Below are positions 1 through 6,660 of a stretch of 10,420 nt of DNA, piece by piece (position 1 is the first letter of the stretch; each line of letters begins with the position of its first letter). The notes beneath the pieces were generated by a model. It had not been told where the DNA came from, did no database searches, and worked only from the letters and a program-made list of their open reading frames with translations. Both the position numbers and the translations under genes were made by a program. The stretch is from positions 1 to 10,420 of the forward strand of contig CALXXB010000045.1 of assembly GCA_944392525.1 (NCBI GenBank). The letters run 5' to 3'. The DNA comes from an uncultured Clostridia bacterium. GTDB lineage: Bacteria > Bacillota_A > Clostridia > TANB77 > CAG-508.

Positions 1-38
1 TTTGCAGCCATTGCTGCGATTAATTCAGCTTTGTTCAT
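1..38 (-). CDS. hup: HU-type DNA-binding protein, N-terminal 12 codons only (runs off left edge)
   Basis: Read on the minus strand, an ATG at 38-36 opens the frame MNKAELIAAMAA, which continues off the left edge. This is the typical opening of bacterial HU, the small dimeric histone-like protein that bends and compacts DNA. A perfect AGGAGGT ribosome binding site lies at 52-46, 7 nt before the ATG, so the start is firm. The gene is too truncated to see the DNA-binding arms. The identification rests on the N-terminal signature alone, but few other families begin this way. Its leader contains the inverted repeat at 53-78. Confidence 0.8.
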   Translation of the reverse strand, partial: MNKAELIAAMAA

Positions 39-52
39 TTAAATTACCTCCT

Positions 53-78
53 ATAAAGTATAATGTTATGTACTTTAT
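53..78. repeat. 8-bp inverted repeat in the leader of the HU gene
   Basis: ATAAAGTA at 53-60 and TACTTTAT at 71-78 are perfect inverted arms around a 10-nt spacer, directly upstream of the HU ribosome binding site. It could fold as an RNA hairpin in the HU 5' leader or act as a protein-binding operator. I could not place a convincing -35/-10 pair for HU, although TATACT (64-59 on the minus strand) lies inside the repeat. Confidence 0.4.
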
Positions 79-177
79 CGCCTGAACCAAGCAATAAATG
101 TACTACTATTTAAGAATATTCGCCAAAAATATTTAAAATCCTTCTTTTTTTCGTATTTTTTTGTTATTTTTTAGATT

Positions 178-1815
178 TTAATATATTTTTAGTTTAGTTA
201 ATACTTTGCAAATCTTATCTCCTGCTGGCATCATTAGTACTTCATCCTTAGTAAATACCTTTAAGGCTACTACTGCCAAGCCATAGATAATAACTGCAAA
301 TCCTATCGCTAATATTGTAGCCAATTTTGCTGCAATTATTCCTGAAAGTACAGAATAAATGAAATATGAGCAAATTGCCATAATCACTGTTGCTAAAATT
401 GGTTTTATTACAAATTTACTTGCTGGTAATTTTAATTTAAATGCTTTCTTTAAGCAAACAATTGAAATTGAGAATGCAACTGCATGGCATGCAACAGATG
501 CCCACGCTGCTCCATTTACACCTATTGATGGTATTGGTACTAAAACTAGATTCAAAATCAGTTTTACCAGTACCCCAAGTCCCAGGGATATTGCTGGTAT
601 TCTTAAGAGTCCATATCCTTGCAAAGCTCCATTTATTGTTTGATCTAGTATTGTAAATAATATTGTGAGTGAACTTATTTGAAGTATCACTGTTCCATCA
701 CTTGCATTTGGGTATAATAAATTTAATATTGGTCCTGCAAATATAAACATTCCTACTGTACAAGGAAGTCCTATAAGCATTGAGACAAGTAATGAGAATT
801 TTGTTTTTTGTTTTATTTCCTTTTTATCATTTCTAGCTTTTGCTGCTGCAATTGCGGGAACTAATGCTGTTGAAAAAGCTACATTTATAGATAATGGTAA
901 ACTTGTTAATGTATCTACTTTTCCACCTAATATTCCATATTGGCTAACTGCTACATCATCTGGTAAGAATTCTTTTAAACTTCTTACAACAGTAAATGAG
1001 TCTATATTTTTATTTACTGATGAAAGAATAGCTGTTATAGCTATTGGGAAAGATACAAGAATTATTTTCTTTACAATACTTCTTACTCTTTCATATTGAT
1101 AATTTACTGTAGATTTTATTTCTTGAGCTACTTCTTTTCTTCTTACTTTATAATACAAATATAAATATCCAAAACCTGTCATTGTAGCAAGTGTAGTGGC
1201 TAAGGTAGCACCTGCGGCCATCCATTCTGTTGATACATTTGATACAATTGCTACTATTTCTACTAATATAATTGTCAAAGCTGTTTTAAATATTTGTTCT
1301 AAAGTTTGTGACCTTGCTGTTGCTTTTATTTGTTGTCTTCCATTAAAATATCCTCTCATTACTGATGCTATCGCAACAAAGAATATCGCAGGTGACAATG
1401 CAACTAATGTCATTTCCGCTTCTGGTATTTGTAACCATTCTACTGATATTAAATGTGCTCCAAAGAATAACATTAAAGATCCTACTAACCCAATAACAGC
1501 AAAAGTTGCAAATGCTATTTTAAATATTCTATGAGCTCCTTTATGGTCTCCAATTGCAACTCTTTCTGATACCAGTTTAGATATAGCATTTGGAACACCT
1601 ATTGAAGAAATTGTAAGAAGCAAAGCATATATTTGATAACTTGCTGATACAATTCCATTACCTTTATCTCCAAAACCTTCTCTATTTGTTAAATATAAAT
1701 TATATACTAATCCTAGTAATTTTATCAAAACTTGTGAAAATATTAATGTTATAACACTCTGTAAGAAAGTTTCTTTTTTTGACGACTTTTCCTTTGTTTT
1801 CATATGTTTTGGCAT
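178..1815 (-). CDS. MurJ/SpoVB/YtgP-type polysaccharide or lipid II flippase (MOP superfamily)
   Basis: A 545-residue polytopic membrane protein. After a short basic cytosolic N-terminus (residues 1-15) there are about 12-14 hydrophobic segments spread over the whole length. Family signatures include NAISKLVSE near residues 76-84 and RGYFNG at 154-159, as in SpoVB/YtgP/MurJ proteins that move undecaprenyl-linked cell wall precursors across the cytoplasmic membrane. The length matches the family (about 500-550). The ATG at 1815 is chosen because GGAGTG (1826-1821) lies 5 nt upstream; an in-frame TTG at 1818 would be only 2 nt from it. It has its own promoter at 1865-1893. Which paralogue it is (vegetative YtgP/MurJ or sporulation SpoVB) cannot be settled from sequence reading. 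No clear terminator is visible between its stop and the HU gene. Confidence 0.85.
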   Translation of the reverse strand: MPKHMKTKEKSSKKETFLQSVITLIFSQVLIKLLGLVYNLYLTNREGFGDKGNGIVSASYQIYALLLTISSIGVPNAISKLVSERVAIGDHKGAHRIFKIAFATFAVIGLVGSLMLFFGAHLISVEWLQIPEAEMTLVALSPAIFFVAIASVMRGYFNGRQQIKATARSQTLEQIFKTALTIILVEIVAIVSNVSTEWMAAGATLATTLATMTGFGYLYLYYKVRRKEVAQEIKSTVNYQYERVRSIVKKIILVSFPIAITAILSSVNKNIDSFTVVRSLKEFLPDDVAVSQYGILGGKVDTLTSLPLSINVAFSTALVPAIAAAKARNDKKEIKQKTKFSLLVSMLIGLPCTVGMFIFAGPILNLLYPNASDGTVILQISSLTILFTILDQTINGALQGYGLLRIPAISLGLGVLVKLILNLVLVPIPSIGVNGAAWASVACHAVAFSISIVCLKKAFKLKLPASKFVIKPILATVIMAICSYFIYSVLSGIIAAKLATILAIGFAVIIYGLAVVALKVFTKDEVLMMPAGDKICKVLTKLKIY

Positions 1816-1864
1816 CAAATCACTCCAATTCTTATTTGGTCTGTTATTATATATTTACTTAATT

Positions 1865-1893
1865 ATTATAGATTTAATTACTATAATATTCAA
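1865..1893 (-). promoter_or_regulatory. Sigma-A promoter for the flippase gene
   Basis: On the minus strand, -35 TTGAAT (1893-1888), a 17-nt spacer and -10 TATAAT (1870-1865). Transcription would start near 1858, giving a leader of about 43 nt before the ATG at 1815. Confidence 0.7.
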
Positions 1894-1913
1894 TACTTTT
1901 TTACAAATTTAGA

Positions 1914-1948
1914 GGACAGGCGTTATTTTCTTTTTAAAATTCCTGTCC
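1914..1948. repeat. GGACAGG/CCTGTCC inverted repeat (REP-like hairpin)
   Basis: GGACAGG at 1914-1920 and CCTGTCC at 1942-1948 are perfect 7-bp arms around a 21-nt AT-rich loop. On the minus strand the element begins GGGGACAGG. It lies between ppaC and the flippase gene. There is no T-run after the stem on the minus strand, so it is a poor intrinsic terminator. A G-rich block in such AT-rich DNA recalls the GGGGACAGG motifs of REP/RAYT-type repeats, but only one copy is visible here, so that assignment is inference. Confidence 0.5.
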
Positions 1949-1987
1949 CCTTATCTTTATTCTCTTCATAACTTCTTTATTTTGTTA

Positions 1988-2914
1988 TTATATATTTTTA
2001 TCAATGTTTGGAAGTAATTGTTTCTTTCTAGAAACTACTCCTTCTAAAAATGCTCTATTATGTTCTAGTTTTTTATTAAAAGCTTTTTCAACTGCTTCCA
2101 CTTTATTTCCTAAAGCTATAATTTCAGAATTACTATTTAATATATCTGTAATTGCAAGTACGAATAATTCTAGTCCTTTAGATTTAATTTCTTCATTTAT
2201 TGCTTTTTCTAATTCTTCTTGTCTTTCTAAAACATCTGGAATACTTACTGTATTTACTTGTGCTATTACAAATTTTGTTCCATCTTTATCTAAGCTTTTT
2301 GCATCTAAAGATATTAATTCTTCTGCTGAGAAATCATTTAAATCTGTTCCTGCTTTTAGCATTTCTAATCCATATTCTTTAATATCAATTCCTGCTAATT
2401 TTTCTAATTCTTCTAAAGCTTTTTTATCATAGTCTGTAGTTGTTGGTGATTTTAATAATAACGTATCTGACATTATAGCGCTTGCCATAAGTATTGCTTC
2501 TTCTTTACCAACTTCTACTCCATTTGCTTTATACTCTTGTAAAAGAATAGTTGATGTACAACCAAATGGTCTTGCTGTGTAATATAAAGGTTCTGAAGTT
2601 TCAAAATTAGCTATTCTATGATGGTCTACTACTTCTAATATTTTTGCTTTATTAATTCCTTCTACACTTTGGTTAAATTCATTATGGTCTACCATAATTA
2701 CTTCTTGTCCTTCATCAACACTTTCTATTAATTTAGGTTCTTCAAGTTTTAAATAGTCTAATACATATTTTGTTTCTTTATTTACTTTTCCTAATCTTAC
2801 TGCTACACAATTTTCTTTTCCTAATTTCTTATCTAGTCTTTCTTTTACTAAACTTGAACATATTGAATCTGTATCTGGATTTTTATGTCCGAATATTAAA
2901 ACGTTATTTTCCAT
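1988..2914 (-). CDS. ppaC: Manganese-dependent inorganic pyrophosphatase (family II, DHH/DHHA2)
   Basis: A 308-residue cytosolic enzyme that hydrolyses pyrophosphate to phosphate, pulling biosynthetic reactions forward. The N-terminal DHH domain shows the metal-binding motifs GHKNPDTDS (H10, D14, D16), DHNE (D76, H77), DHH (97-99) and D150. The C-terminal DHHA2 domain ends with the substrate-binding SRKKQ at 295-299. The length equals that of the compact family II enzymes, with no CBS/DRTGG regulatory insert. The ATG at 2914 is chosen because GAGGAG (2928-2923) lies 8 nt upstream. An in-frame ATG at 2950 falls where the promoter predicts the transcript to begin (about 2946) and so cannot be used. 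It appears monocistronic with its own consensus promoter. Confidence 0.96.
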   Translation of the reverse strand: MENNVLIFGHKNPDTDSICSSLVKERLDKKLGKENCVAVRLGKVNKETKYVLDYLKLEEPKLIESVDEGQEVIMVDHNEFNQSVEGINKAKILEVVDHHRIANFETSEPLYYTARPFGCTSTILLQEYKANGVEVGKEEAILMASAIMSDTLLLKSPTTTDYDKKALEELEKLAGIDIKEYGLEMLKAGTDLNDFSAEELISLDAKSLDKDGTKFVIAQVNTVSIPDVLERQEELEKAINEEIKSKGLELFVLAITDILNSNSEIIALGNKVEAVEKAFNKKLEHNRAFLEGVVSRKKQLLPNIDKNI

Positions 2915-2952
2915 GTATATCTCTCCTCTTTCTATTTTATTTTTCTTCAAGT

Positions 2953-2981
2953 ATTATATTAGTAAATACTTCATTTGTCAA
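2953..2981 (-). promoter_or_regulatory. Strong sigma-A promoter for ppaC
   Basis: On the minus strand, a perfect -35 TTGACA (2981-2976), a 17-nt spacer and a perfect -10 TATAAT (2958-2953). This is the best consensus promoter in the window and predicts a leader of about 32 nt for ppaC. Confidence 0.85.
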
Positions 2982-2990
2982 CGCTTTTAT

Positions 2991-3027
2991 ATTCTTCTTT
3001 TTGTCCCTAAGAAGAAAAATGAAGAAT
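2991..3027. repeat. AT-rich hairpin upstream of the ppaC promoter
   Basis: ATTCTTC+TTTTT (2991-3002) pairs with AAAAA (3015-3019) and GAAGAAT (3021-3027), giving 12 bp with one bulged base. The loop contains GTCCC (GGGAC on the minus strand). It lies 9 bp upstream of the ppaC -35 box, so it would not be in the ppaC transcript. Its function is unknown; it may be a remnant of a repeat element. Confidence 0.35.
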
Positions 3028-3102
3028 CTAAAAATTAAATAAATACTAAAAAACAATTTATAAATTATCCTTTTATTTTTGTATTATTATAACACGTTAA
3101 AT

Positions 3103-3131
3103 TTGAATTTAGAGTAAATTTGTAGTATAAT
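3103..3131 (+). promoter_or_regulatory. Promoter for the 72-residue orphan gene
   Basis: -35 TTGAAT (3103-3108), a 17-nt spacer and a perfect -10 TATAAT (3126-3131). The start site would be near 3138, giving a leader of about 30 nt. Confidence 0.75.
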
Positions 3132-3167
3132 ATAAGTATGTAACACACTCTTTTGAAAGGAGCTAGC

Positions 3168-3386
3168 ATGTTTGCACCTGAAACACTCGATGGAAAACGG
3201 AAAGTTTTTGAGGAGACGTTTATGTCTCCCTCAGTGTTTTCTAGTCAAGACGAGGCTCTTAAGGTGTTGGATGAAATTCGAGATTGTCACCCTTCTGACC
3301 ACGGTTGGATTGAGTTGGCTGGCTATGTCGAAATGAATCCGAACGGCAAGTGGTGTGCCATTCGTCACCACGCCAAGTACGAGTAA
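3168..3386 (+). CDS. Orphan 72-residue soluble protein of foreign composition
   Basis: I do not recognise this protein. It starts at the ATG at 3168, preceded by AAAGGAG (3156-3162) with 5-nt spacing; the in-frame TTG at 3153 overlaps that site and is rejected. The product is hydrophilic, with no signal peptide or membrane segment. A DEALKVLDEIRD segment (residues 28-39) is probably helical. The C-terminal part is rich in aromatics and histidines, with GWIELAGYVE (46-55) and GKWCAIRHHAKYE (60-72), suggesting a small alpha/beta fold. Its GC content is about 47% (102 of 219 bases by hand count), far above its neighbours. Arginines are CGG, CGA and CGT, whereas neighbours mainly use AGA. It has its own promoter and terminator and lies opposite to the minus-strand genes on both sides, which suggests horizontal acquisition as a unit. 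Confidence 0.72.
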   Translation: MFAPETLDGKRKVFEETFMSPSVFSSQDEALKVLDEIRDCHPSDHGWIELAGYVEMNPNGKWCAIRHHAKYE

Positions 3387-3392
3387 CACCTG

Positions 3393-3450
3393 CGTAAAAG
3401 ACTTGAACATGATAATGATTTTTATCGTTCAAGTCTTTTACGTTTTTATT
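3393..3450 (+). terminator. Strong intrinsic terminator of the orphan cassette
   Basis: A perfect 16-bp stem (3393-3408 with 3427-3442) is extended by a 5-bp inner stem (GATAA/TTATC) after a 2-nt bulge, then followed by TTTTTATT. On the minus strand no T-run follows the stem, so it terminates only the plus-strand orphan gene. The T-run overlaps the hslO stop codon (3446-3448). Confidence 0.88.
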
Positions 3451-4327
3451 TAATTTGTTTTAAAATATCTTCTAATTCTTCTTTATTAAATTGATATTTC
3501 TTATTACAAAAATGGCAAACAAGTTCTGCTTTACCGTCTTCTTCTATTATATCTTTTAATTCCTTTTTACCAATACTAATTAATGCATTTGCCATCTTTT
3601 CTTTAGAACAATCACATTTATATACTGGTACTTTACAATCTTCTATAACTTTTATATTTTTGTCTCCTGTTACTTTTTTTGCAATATCCATTAAACTTAA
3701 TTTTTCATCTAACATTTTAGATATTGCACCCGCTTCAAATATTCCCTTTTCTACATTTGAAATATCTTCATCTGTTGCATCTGGCATAGGAGTAATTAAA
3801 TATCCTCCCGCTTCTCTTACTCCATTTTTATCTACTAATACTCCTAAAGCGACAGCTGCTTGTCTTTGCTCTGAGTTAACAAAATAATTTGTAAAGTCAT
3901 CTGCTATTTCTCCTGATGTTAAATTAGATACTCCTATATATGGTTCTTTTAATCCAATATCTTTTATTACATGTATATATCCATCTTGTCCTACTGCTCC
4001 GCCTACATCTAATTTACCAAATTCATTTAACGGTAAATCTACATATGGATTTATAACATATCCTTTTACTTCTGGAATATTATTTGCAGTTGTAAGCATT
4101 CCTCCTATTGGTCCATTTCCTTTTATTTCGATTGTTATTTTATCTTGTTCATTCTTCATCTCCACAGCCATAAGAGCAGTAATTGTAAGTAATCTTCCAA
4201 ATGCTGCTGTAGCTACTGGACTTAAGTCATGTACCTTCCTTGCTTCCTCTACCATACTTGTTGATTTTATACATGTAATTGCTATTCTTCCATCATATGC
4301 TAAAAAGTTTGTTATTTTATCTTCCAT
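3446..4327 (-). CDS. hslO: Hsp33 redox-regulated holdase chaperone
   Basis: A 293-residue cytosolic chaperone that binds unfolding proteins when oxidised. The N-terminal Hsp33 domain covers roughly residues 1-225. The C-terminal zinc redox switch is intact, with CDC at 238-240 and CHFC at 271-274, the CxC...CxxC pattern in which four cysteines hold zinc until oxidation releases it. One more cysteine (C231) lies just before the switch. The length is typical. The ATG at 4327 has AAGGAAGG (4340-4333) 5 nt upstream, and that site lies inside the end of the upstream gene. Only 1 nt separates that gene's stop from this start, so the two are almost certainly co-transcribed and possibly translationally coupled. 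Confidence 0.97.
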   Translation of the reverse strand: MEDKITNFLAYDGRIAITCIKSTSMVEEARKVHDLSPVATAAFGRLLTITALMAVEMKNEQDKITIEIKGNGPIGGMLTTANNIPEVKGYVINPYVDLPLNEFGKLDVGGAVGQDGYIHVIKDIGLKEPYIGVSNLTSGEIADDFTNYFVNSEQRQAAVALGVLVDKNGVREAGGYLITPMPDATDEDISNVEKGIFEAGAISKMLDEKLSLMDIAKKVTGDKNIKVIEDCKVPVYKCDCSKEKMANALISIGKKELKDIIEEDGKAELVCHFCNKKYQFNKEELEDILKQIK

Positions 4328-4328
4328 A

Positions 4329-5393
4329 TTAACCTTCCTTCTTACCTAAAAATTCATCCAATTTTTCAAATTGTTTTTTTGATTCATTTTTTATATTTTT
4401 TAAATTGACTTCATCTACTTTGTTGAAATCTTTTAACTCAATTATTTTGTCTTGTGATATTTCCCTTAACTTCAAATATTTATCACATAATTTTAAATCT
4501 TCTATTATATTACAAATTTTTTTACTATAAGAAATAATATAATATTTTTGCTTGCATATATATGATAATATTACTGAATGAAATCTTTGACAAATCATAT
4601 ATTCCATTTTCATATATTGTTGTAAAAATTCTTTTATATTTCCTAAGTATTTGACAACATATATATTATTATAATTATTATTTCCTTTTAATCTTTCTAA
4701 TATTTTTTGTATAGCTACTTCATCTCCTTCTTCTTTACAAAAAGAAAATAAGTAGACCTTTTTATTATTTTCTAAATAATTGTTTATATTATTTACTAAG
4801 AATTCAATATATTCTTTTTTTATACTTTTAAATTCATCTCTTATTTCTAAATCTATAACTGAAATTCCTATTGTATCTTTTTCTTTTAATACTTTTCCTA
4901 TTTCATATGAAAAAAGTAAATCCGGGGCATATCTAACTGTTTCTATATCTTTAAATAATTCGTGTGAATATTTATCTCTAAAACATATATCTGTAACGTG
5001 CTCAAAATTTTTCTTAGATAAATTAAAGTATTCATCTGTTCTATATGGTCCGTAATTAGAACTTATATAAAAGAATGGTTTGTTTTTCTCTTTACATTTC
5101 TTTACAAAATTAAAACAATCTTCATCTAAGTTATATACTTTTCCACCTTCCATAAAAATTGAACCACCTATATATACATATCCATCATATTTATCTACAT
5201 CTATCTTCTTAAAGTTCTCTTCTTCATTTAAAGTTATTTCTACATTGTTCTTATCTTTAAATGATTCTGCAAATTTATAGTCTATTACATCTATATAAAA
5301 CTTATCGTTGGGATATCTATCTATTAATTCTGATACAAATAAATCATCACCAAAATTTTTTCTTAAATATGCTAGTACATATATCTTTTTCAT
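4329..5393 (-). CDS. Polysaccharide pyruvyl transferase family protein
   Basis: A 354-residue protein of the polysaccharide pyruvyl transferase family (WcaK/CsaB-like, GT-B-like fold), whose members add pyruvate ketals from phosphoenolpyruvate to cell-surface sugars. Visible features are NFGDD (13-17) near the N-terminus, the glycine motif YIGGSIF (74-80), CFRDKYS (137-143), APDLLFS (156-162) and RFHS (270-273), the usual conserved R-x-H-S segment. The C-terminal 70 residues are lysine-rich and probably helical. The ATG at 5393 has AGGGGAG just upstream. It is the first gene of an operon with hslO. It resembles the general family more than the sporulation and S-layer CsaB subgroup, so the true acceptor is unknown. 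It is more AT-rich and asparagine/lysine-rich than its neighbours. Confidence 0.8.
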   Translation of the reverse strand: MKKIYVLAYLRKNFGDDLFVSELIDRYPNDKFYIDVIDYKFAESFKDKNNVEITLNEEENFKKIDVDKYDGYVYIGGSIFMEGGKVYNLDEDCFNFVKKCKEKNKPFFYISSNYGPYRTDEYFNLSKKNFEHVTDICFRDKYSHELFKDIETVRYAPDLLFSYEIGKVLKEKDTIGISVIDLEIRDEFKSIKKEYIEFLVNNINNYLENNKKVYLFSFCKEEGDEVAIQKILERLKGNNNYNNIYVVKYLGNIKEFLQQYMKMEYMICQRFHSVILSYICKQKYYIISYSKKICNIIEDLKLCDKYLKLREISQDKIIELKDFNKVDEVNLKNIKNESKKQFEKLDEFLGKKEG

Positions 5394-5424
5394 TTTCTCC
5401 CCTCTTTATTTTAAGCTATTTTTT

Positions 5425-5453
5425 ATTATATCATCCTGCTCCTTTTTAGTCAA
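5425..5453 (-). promoter_or_regulatory. Promoter of the pyruvyl transferase - hslO operon
   Basis: On the minus strand, -35 TTGACT (5453-5448), a 17-nt spacer and -10 TATAAT (5430-5425). The predicted start near 5418 leaves a leader of about 25 nt. The -35 box lies 6 bp from the terminator stem of the preceding rubredoxin operon. Confidence 0.78.
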
Positions 5454-5458
5454 ATAAG

Positions 5459-5487
5459 AAGAGAGAGTATTAAAAATACTCTCTCTT
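5459..5487 (-). terminator. Intrinsic terminator of the rpiB-tagO-rubredoxin operon
   Basis: A perfect 13-bp stem (5459-5471 with 5475-5487) around a 3-nt loop. On the minus strand it is followed by the T-rich CTTATTTG; on the plus strand by a better run of T's. It sits 7 nt past the rubredoxin stop, so it most likely ends that operon, and it could also block plus-strand transcription. Confidence 0.75.
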
Positions 5488-5494
5488 TTTTTAA

Positions 5495-5653
5495 TTAATC
5501 TTCTTTCTTTTGGAACATATCTTTTCCAACTCCACATATTGGGCAAACCCAATCATCTGGAATATCTTCAAATGCTGTTCCTGGAGCTATTCCTCCATCT
5601 GGATCTCCTTTTTCTGGATCATATATATATCCACATGCTAAACATACGTACAT
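5495..5653 (-). CDS. Rubredoxin (stand-alone, 52 residues)
   Basis: A complete small Fe(Cys)4 electron carrier. The two knuckles are CxxCG at C4 and C7 and CPxCG at C37 and C40, with the conserved [15 protein letters not shown] stretch between them. Length and spacing are those of classical clostridial rubredoxins, which carry single electrons in anaerobes, for example to oxygen- or peroxide-reducing enzymes. The ATG at 5653 has a perfect AGGAGGTG (5667-5660) 6 nt upstream. It lies 20 nt downstream of the tagO-rubredoxin fusion and is last in the operon. Its coding sequence is close to that of the fused domain next door (88-bp direct repeat), implying local duplication. Confidence 0.95.
   Translation of the reverse strand: MYVCLACGYIYDPEKGDPDGGIAPGTAFEDIPDDWVCPICGVGKDMFQKKED
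5509..5596. repeat. Direct repeat copy A (inside the stand-alone rubredoxin gene)
   Basis: This 88-bp stretch aligns without gaps to 5685-5772, with about 14 mismatches by eye. Both encode the C-terminal part of a rubredoxin, from the PGT segment to MFQ. The offset between copies is 176 bp. Confidence 0.75.
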
Positions 5654-5673
5654 CTAATTCACCTCCTATAATA

Positions 5674-6660
5674 TTATTGATGTATTTGGAACATGTCTTT
5701 TCCTTCTCCACATACAGGACAAACCCAATCATCAGGCAAATCTTCAAATGGTGTTCCTGGTTTTATTCCTGCTTTTTCGTTCCCAAATTTAGGATTATAA
5801 ATATATTTACATTCAACACATTCATATCTTTGTGTATCTGAATGTTCTTCTTGGAAGTTTTTATATCCTAGTCCTATTGCTACAACTACCATAAGTAAGA
5901 ATGATAATGCTTTCCATATTCCACTATCTAATAGTATAACCGCAAATATTCCAAATGTTGCACTAATTCCATATAAAATTAAAACTGCTTGTTTTTGACT
6001 AAATCCTTTTGCAACTATTCTATGATGTAAATGTCCTTTATCTGCTTTAAATATTGCTTTTATTGATTTTCCTTTTATTAATCTTCTAATAATTGCCCAT
6101 AATGTATCAAATATCGGAAGTCCTAACACTATTAATGGTAATATTATAACTGCTAATGTATAAGTTTTTGCAACTCCTAATATCGCAATTATTGATATTG
6201 TATAACCTAAAAAGTTAGAACCTGTATCGCCTATAAATGTTTTTGCTGGTGCAAAGTTAAATGGTAAAAATCCAACTAAAGCTCCTGCTAATGCTGTTAT
6301 TAATATTATTGCTATTGTTGGAGAGCCATTTAATACAAATATTACTAATAATGATATTGCTGAAATAACAGATATTCCTGCTGCTAATCCATCTAGACCA
6401 TCTATTAGATTTATTGCATTAGTTACTCCTACAATCCATATTATAGTTACTATAATTGATACCGCTTCACCTAATTCAGATGTATTAATAAATCCAAAAT
6501 CTATACTTTCTATTCTTACTCCAAATGCTACTGCAACTATCGCTGCTAAAAGTTGTCCTGCTAATTTTACAATTGGTTTTATTGTTAGTATATCATCAAA
6601 TACACAAGTTATACTAATAACCAATATTCCCAAGAACATTCCGGAGTAGTTGCATACCAT
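5674..6660 (-). CDS. tagO: TagO/WecA-type GlcNAc-1-phosphate transferase, C-terminal part fused to a rubredoxin domain (downstream piece of a frameshifted gene)
   Basis: This open frame carries most of a polyprenyl-phosphate N-acetylhexosamine-1-phosphate transferase, the membrane enzyme that starts teichoic acid or other surface glycan synthesis by moving a sugar phosphate from a UDP-sugar to undecaprenyl phosphate. Numbered from the first ATG at 6660, the catalytic motifs are FDD (21-23), [12 protein letters not shown] (81-92), FIGDTGS (142-148) and HLHH (210-213), all intact, among about nine hydrophobic segments. After the last helix and a linker (266-277) comes a complete rubredoxin domain (278-325) with C281, C284, C314 and C317, absent from ordinary TagO. 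The ATG at 6660 has no good ribosome binding site. The true N-terminus lies in the overlapping frame 6614-6910. Joined, the protein would be about 411 residues. Confidence 0.85.
   Translation of the reverse strand: MVCNYSGMFLGILVISITCVFDDILTIKPIVKLAGQLLAAIVAVAFGVRIESIDFGFINTSELGEAVSIIVTIIWIVGVTNAINLIDGLDGLAAGISVISAISLLVIFVLNGSPTIAIILITALAGALVGFLPFNFAPAKTFIGDTGSNFLGYTISIIAILGVAKTYTLAVIILPLIVLGLPIFDTLWAIIRRLIKGKSIKAIFKADKGHLHHRIVAKGFSQKQAVLILYGISATFGIFAVILLDSGIWKALSFLLMVVVAIGLGYKNFQEEHSDTQRYECVECKYIYNPKFGNEKAGIKPGTPFEDLPDDWVCPVCGEGKDMFQIHQ
5685..5772. repeat. Direct repeat copy B (inside the rubredoxin domain fused to TagO)
   Basis: Partner of the copy at 5509-5596, in the same orientation and the same rubredoxin frame. 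The near identity at DNA level suggests recent duplication or ongoing gene conversion. Confidence 0.75.

Noticed and set aside
359..1534. Plus-strand open frames opposite the flippase gene
   Set aside because: Shadows of the minus-strand coding sequence with no ribosome binding sites and no family resemblance.
1816..1818. TTG as start of the flippase gene
   Set aside because: It lies only 2 nt from the GGAGTG site, while the next codon, an ATG at 1815, has normal 5-nt spacing.
2915..2950. Longer ppaC N-terminus from an ATG at 2950
   Set aside because: The consensus promoter at 2953-2981 would start transcription at about 2946, and the ATG at 2914 has its own strong ribosome binding site and matches family N-termini.
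3153..3155. TTG as start of the 72-residue orphan
   Set aside because: The TTG directly precedes and runs into the AAAGGAG ribosome binding site of the ATG at 3168.
4780..5449. Plus-strand open frames opposite the pyruvyl transferase gene
   Set aside because: Low-complexity phenylalanine/serine/leucine translations that mirror the AT-rich, lysine-rich real gene.
6614..6660. Programmed +1 frameshift in tagO
   Set aside because: No recognised slippery signal (such as the prfB type) or stimulatory element is evident. A single extra base by mutation or sequencing error is simpler, so recoding is kept only as a remote option.
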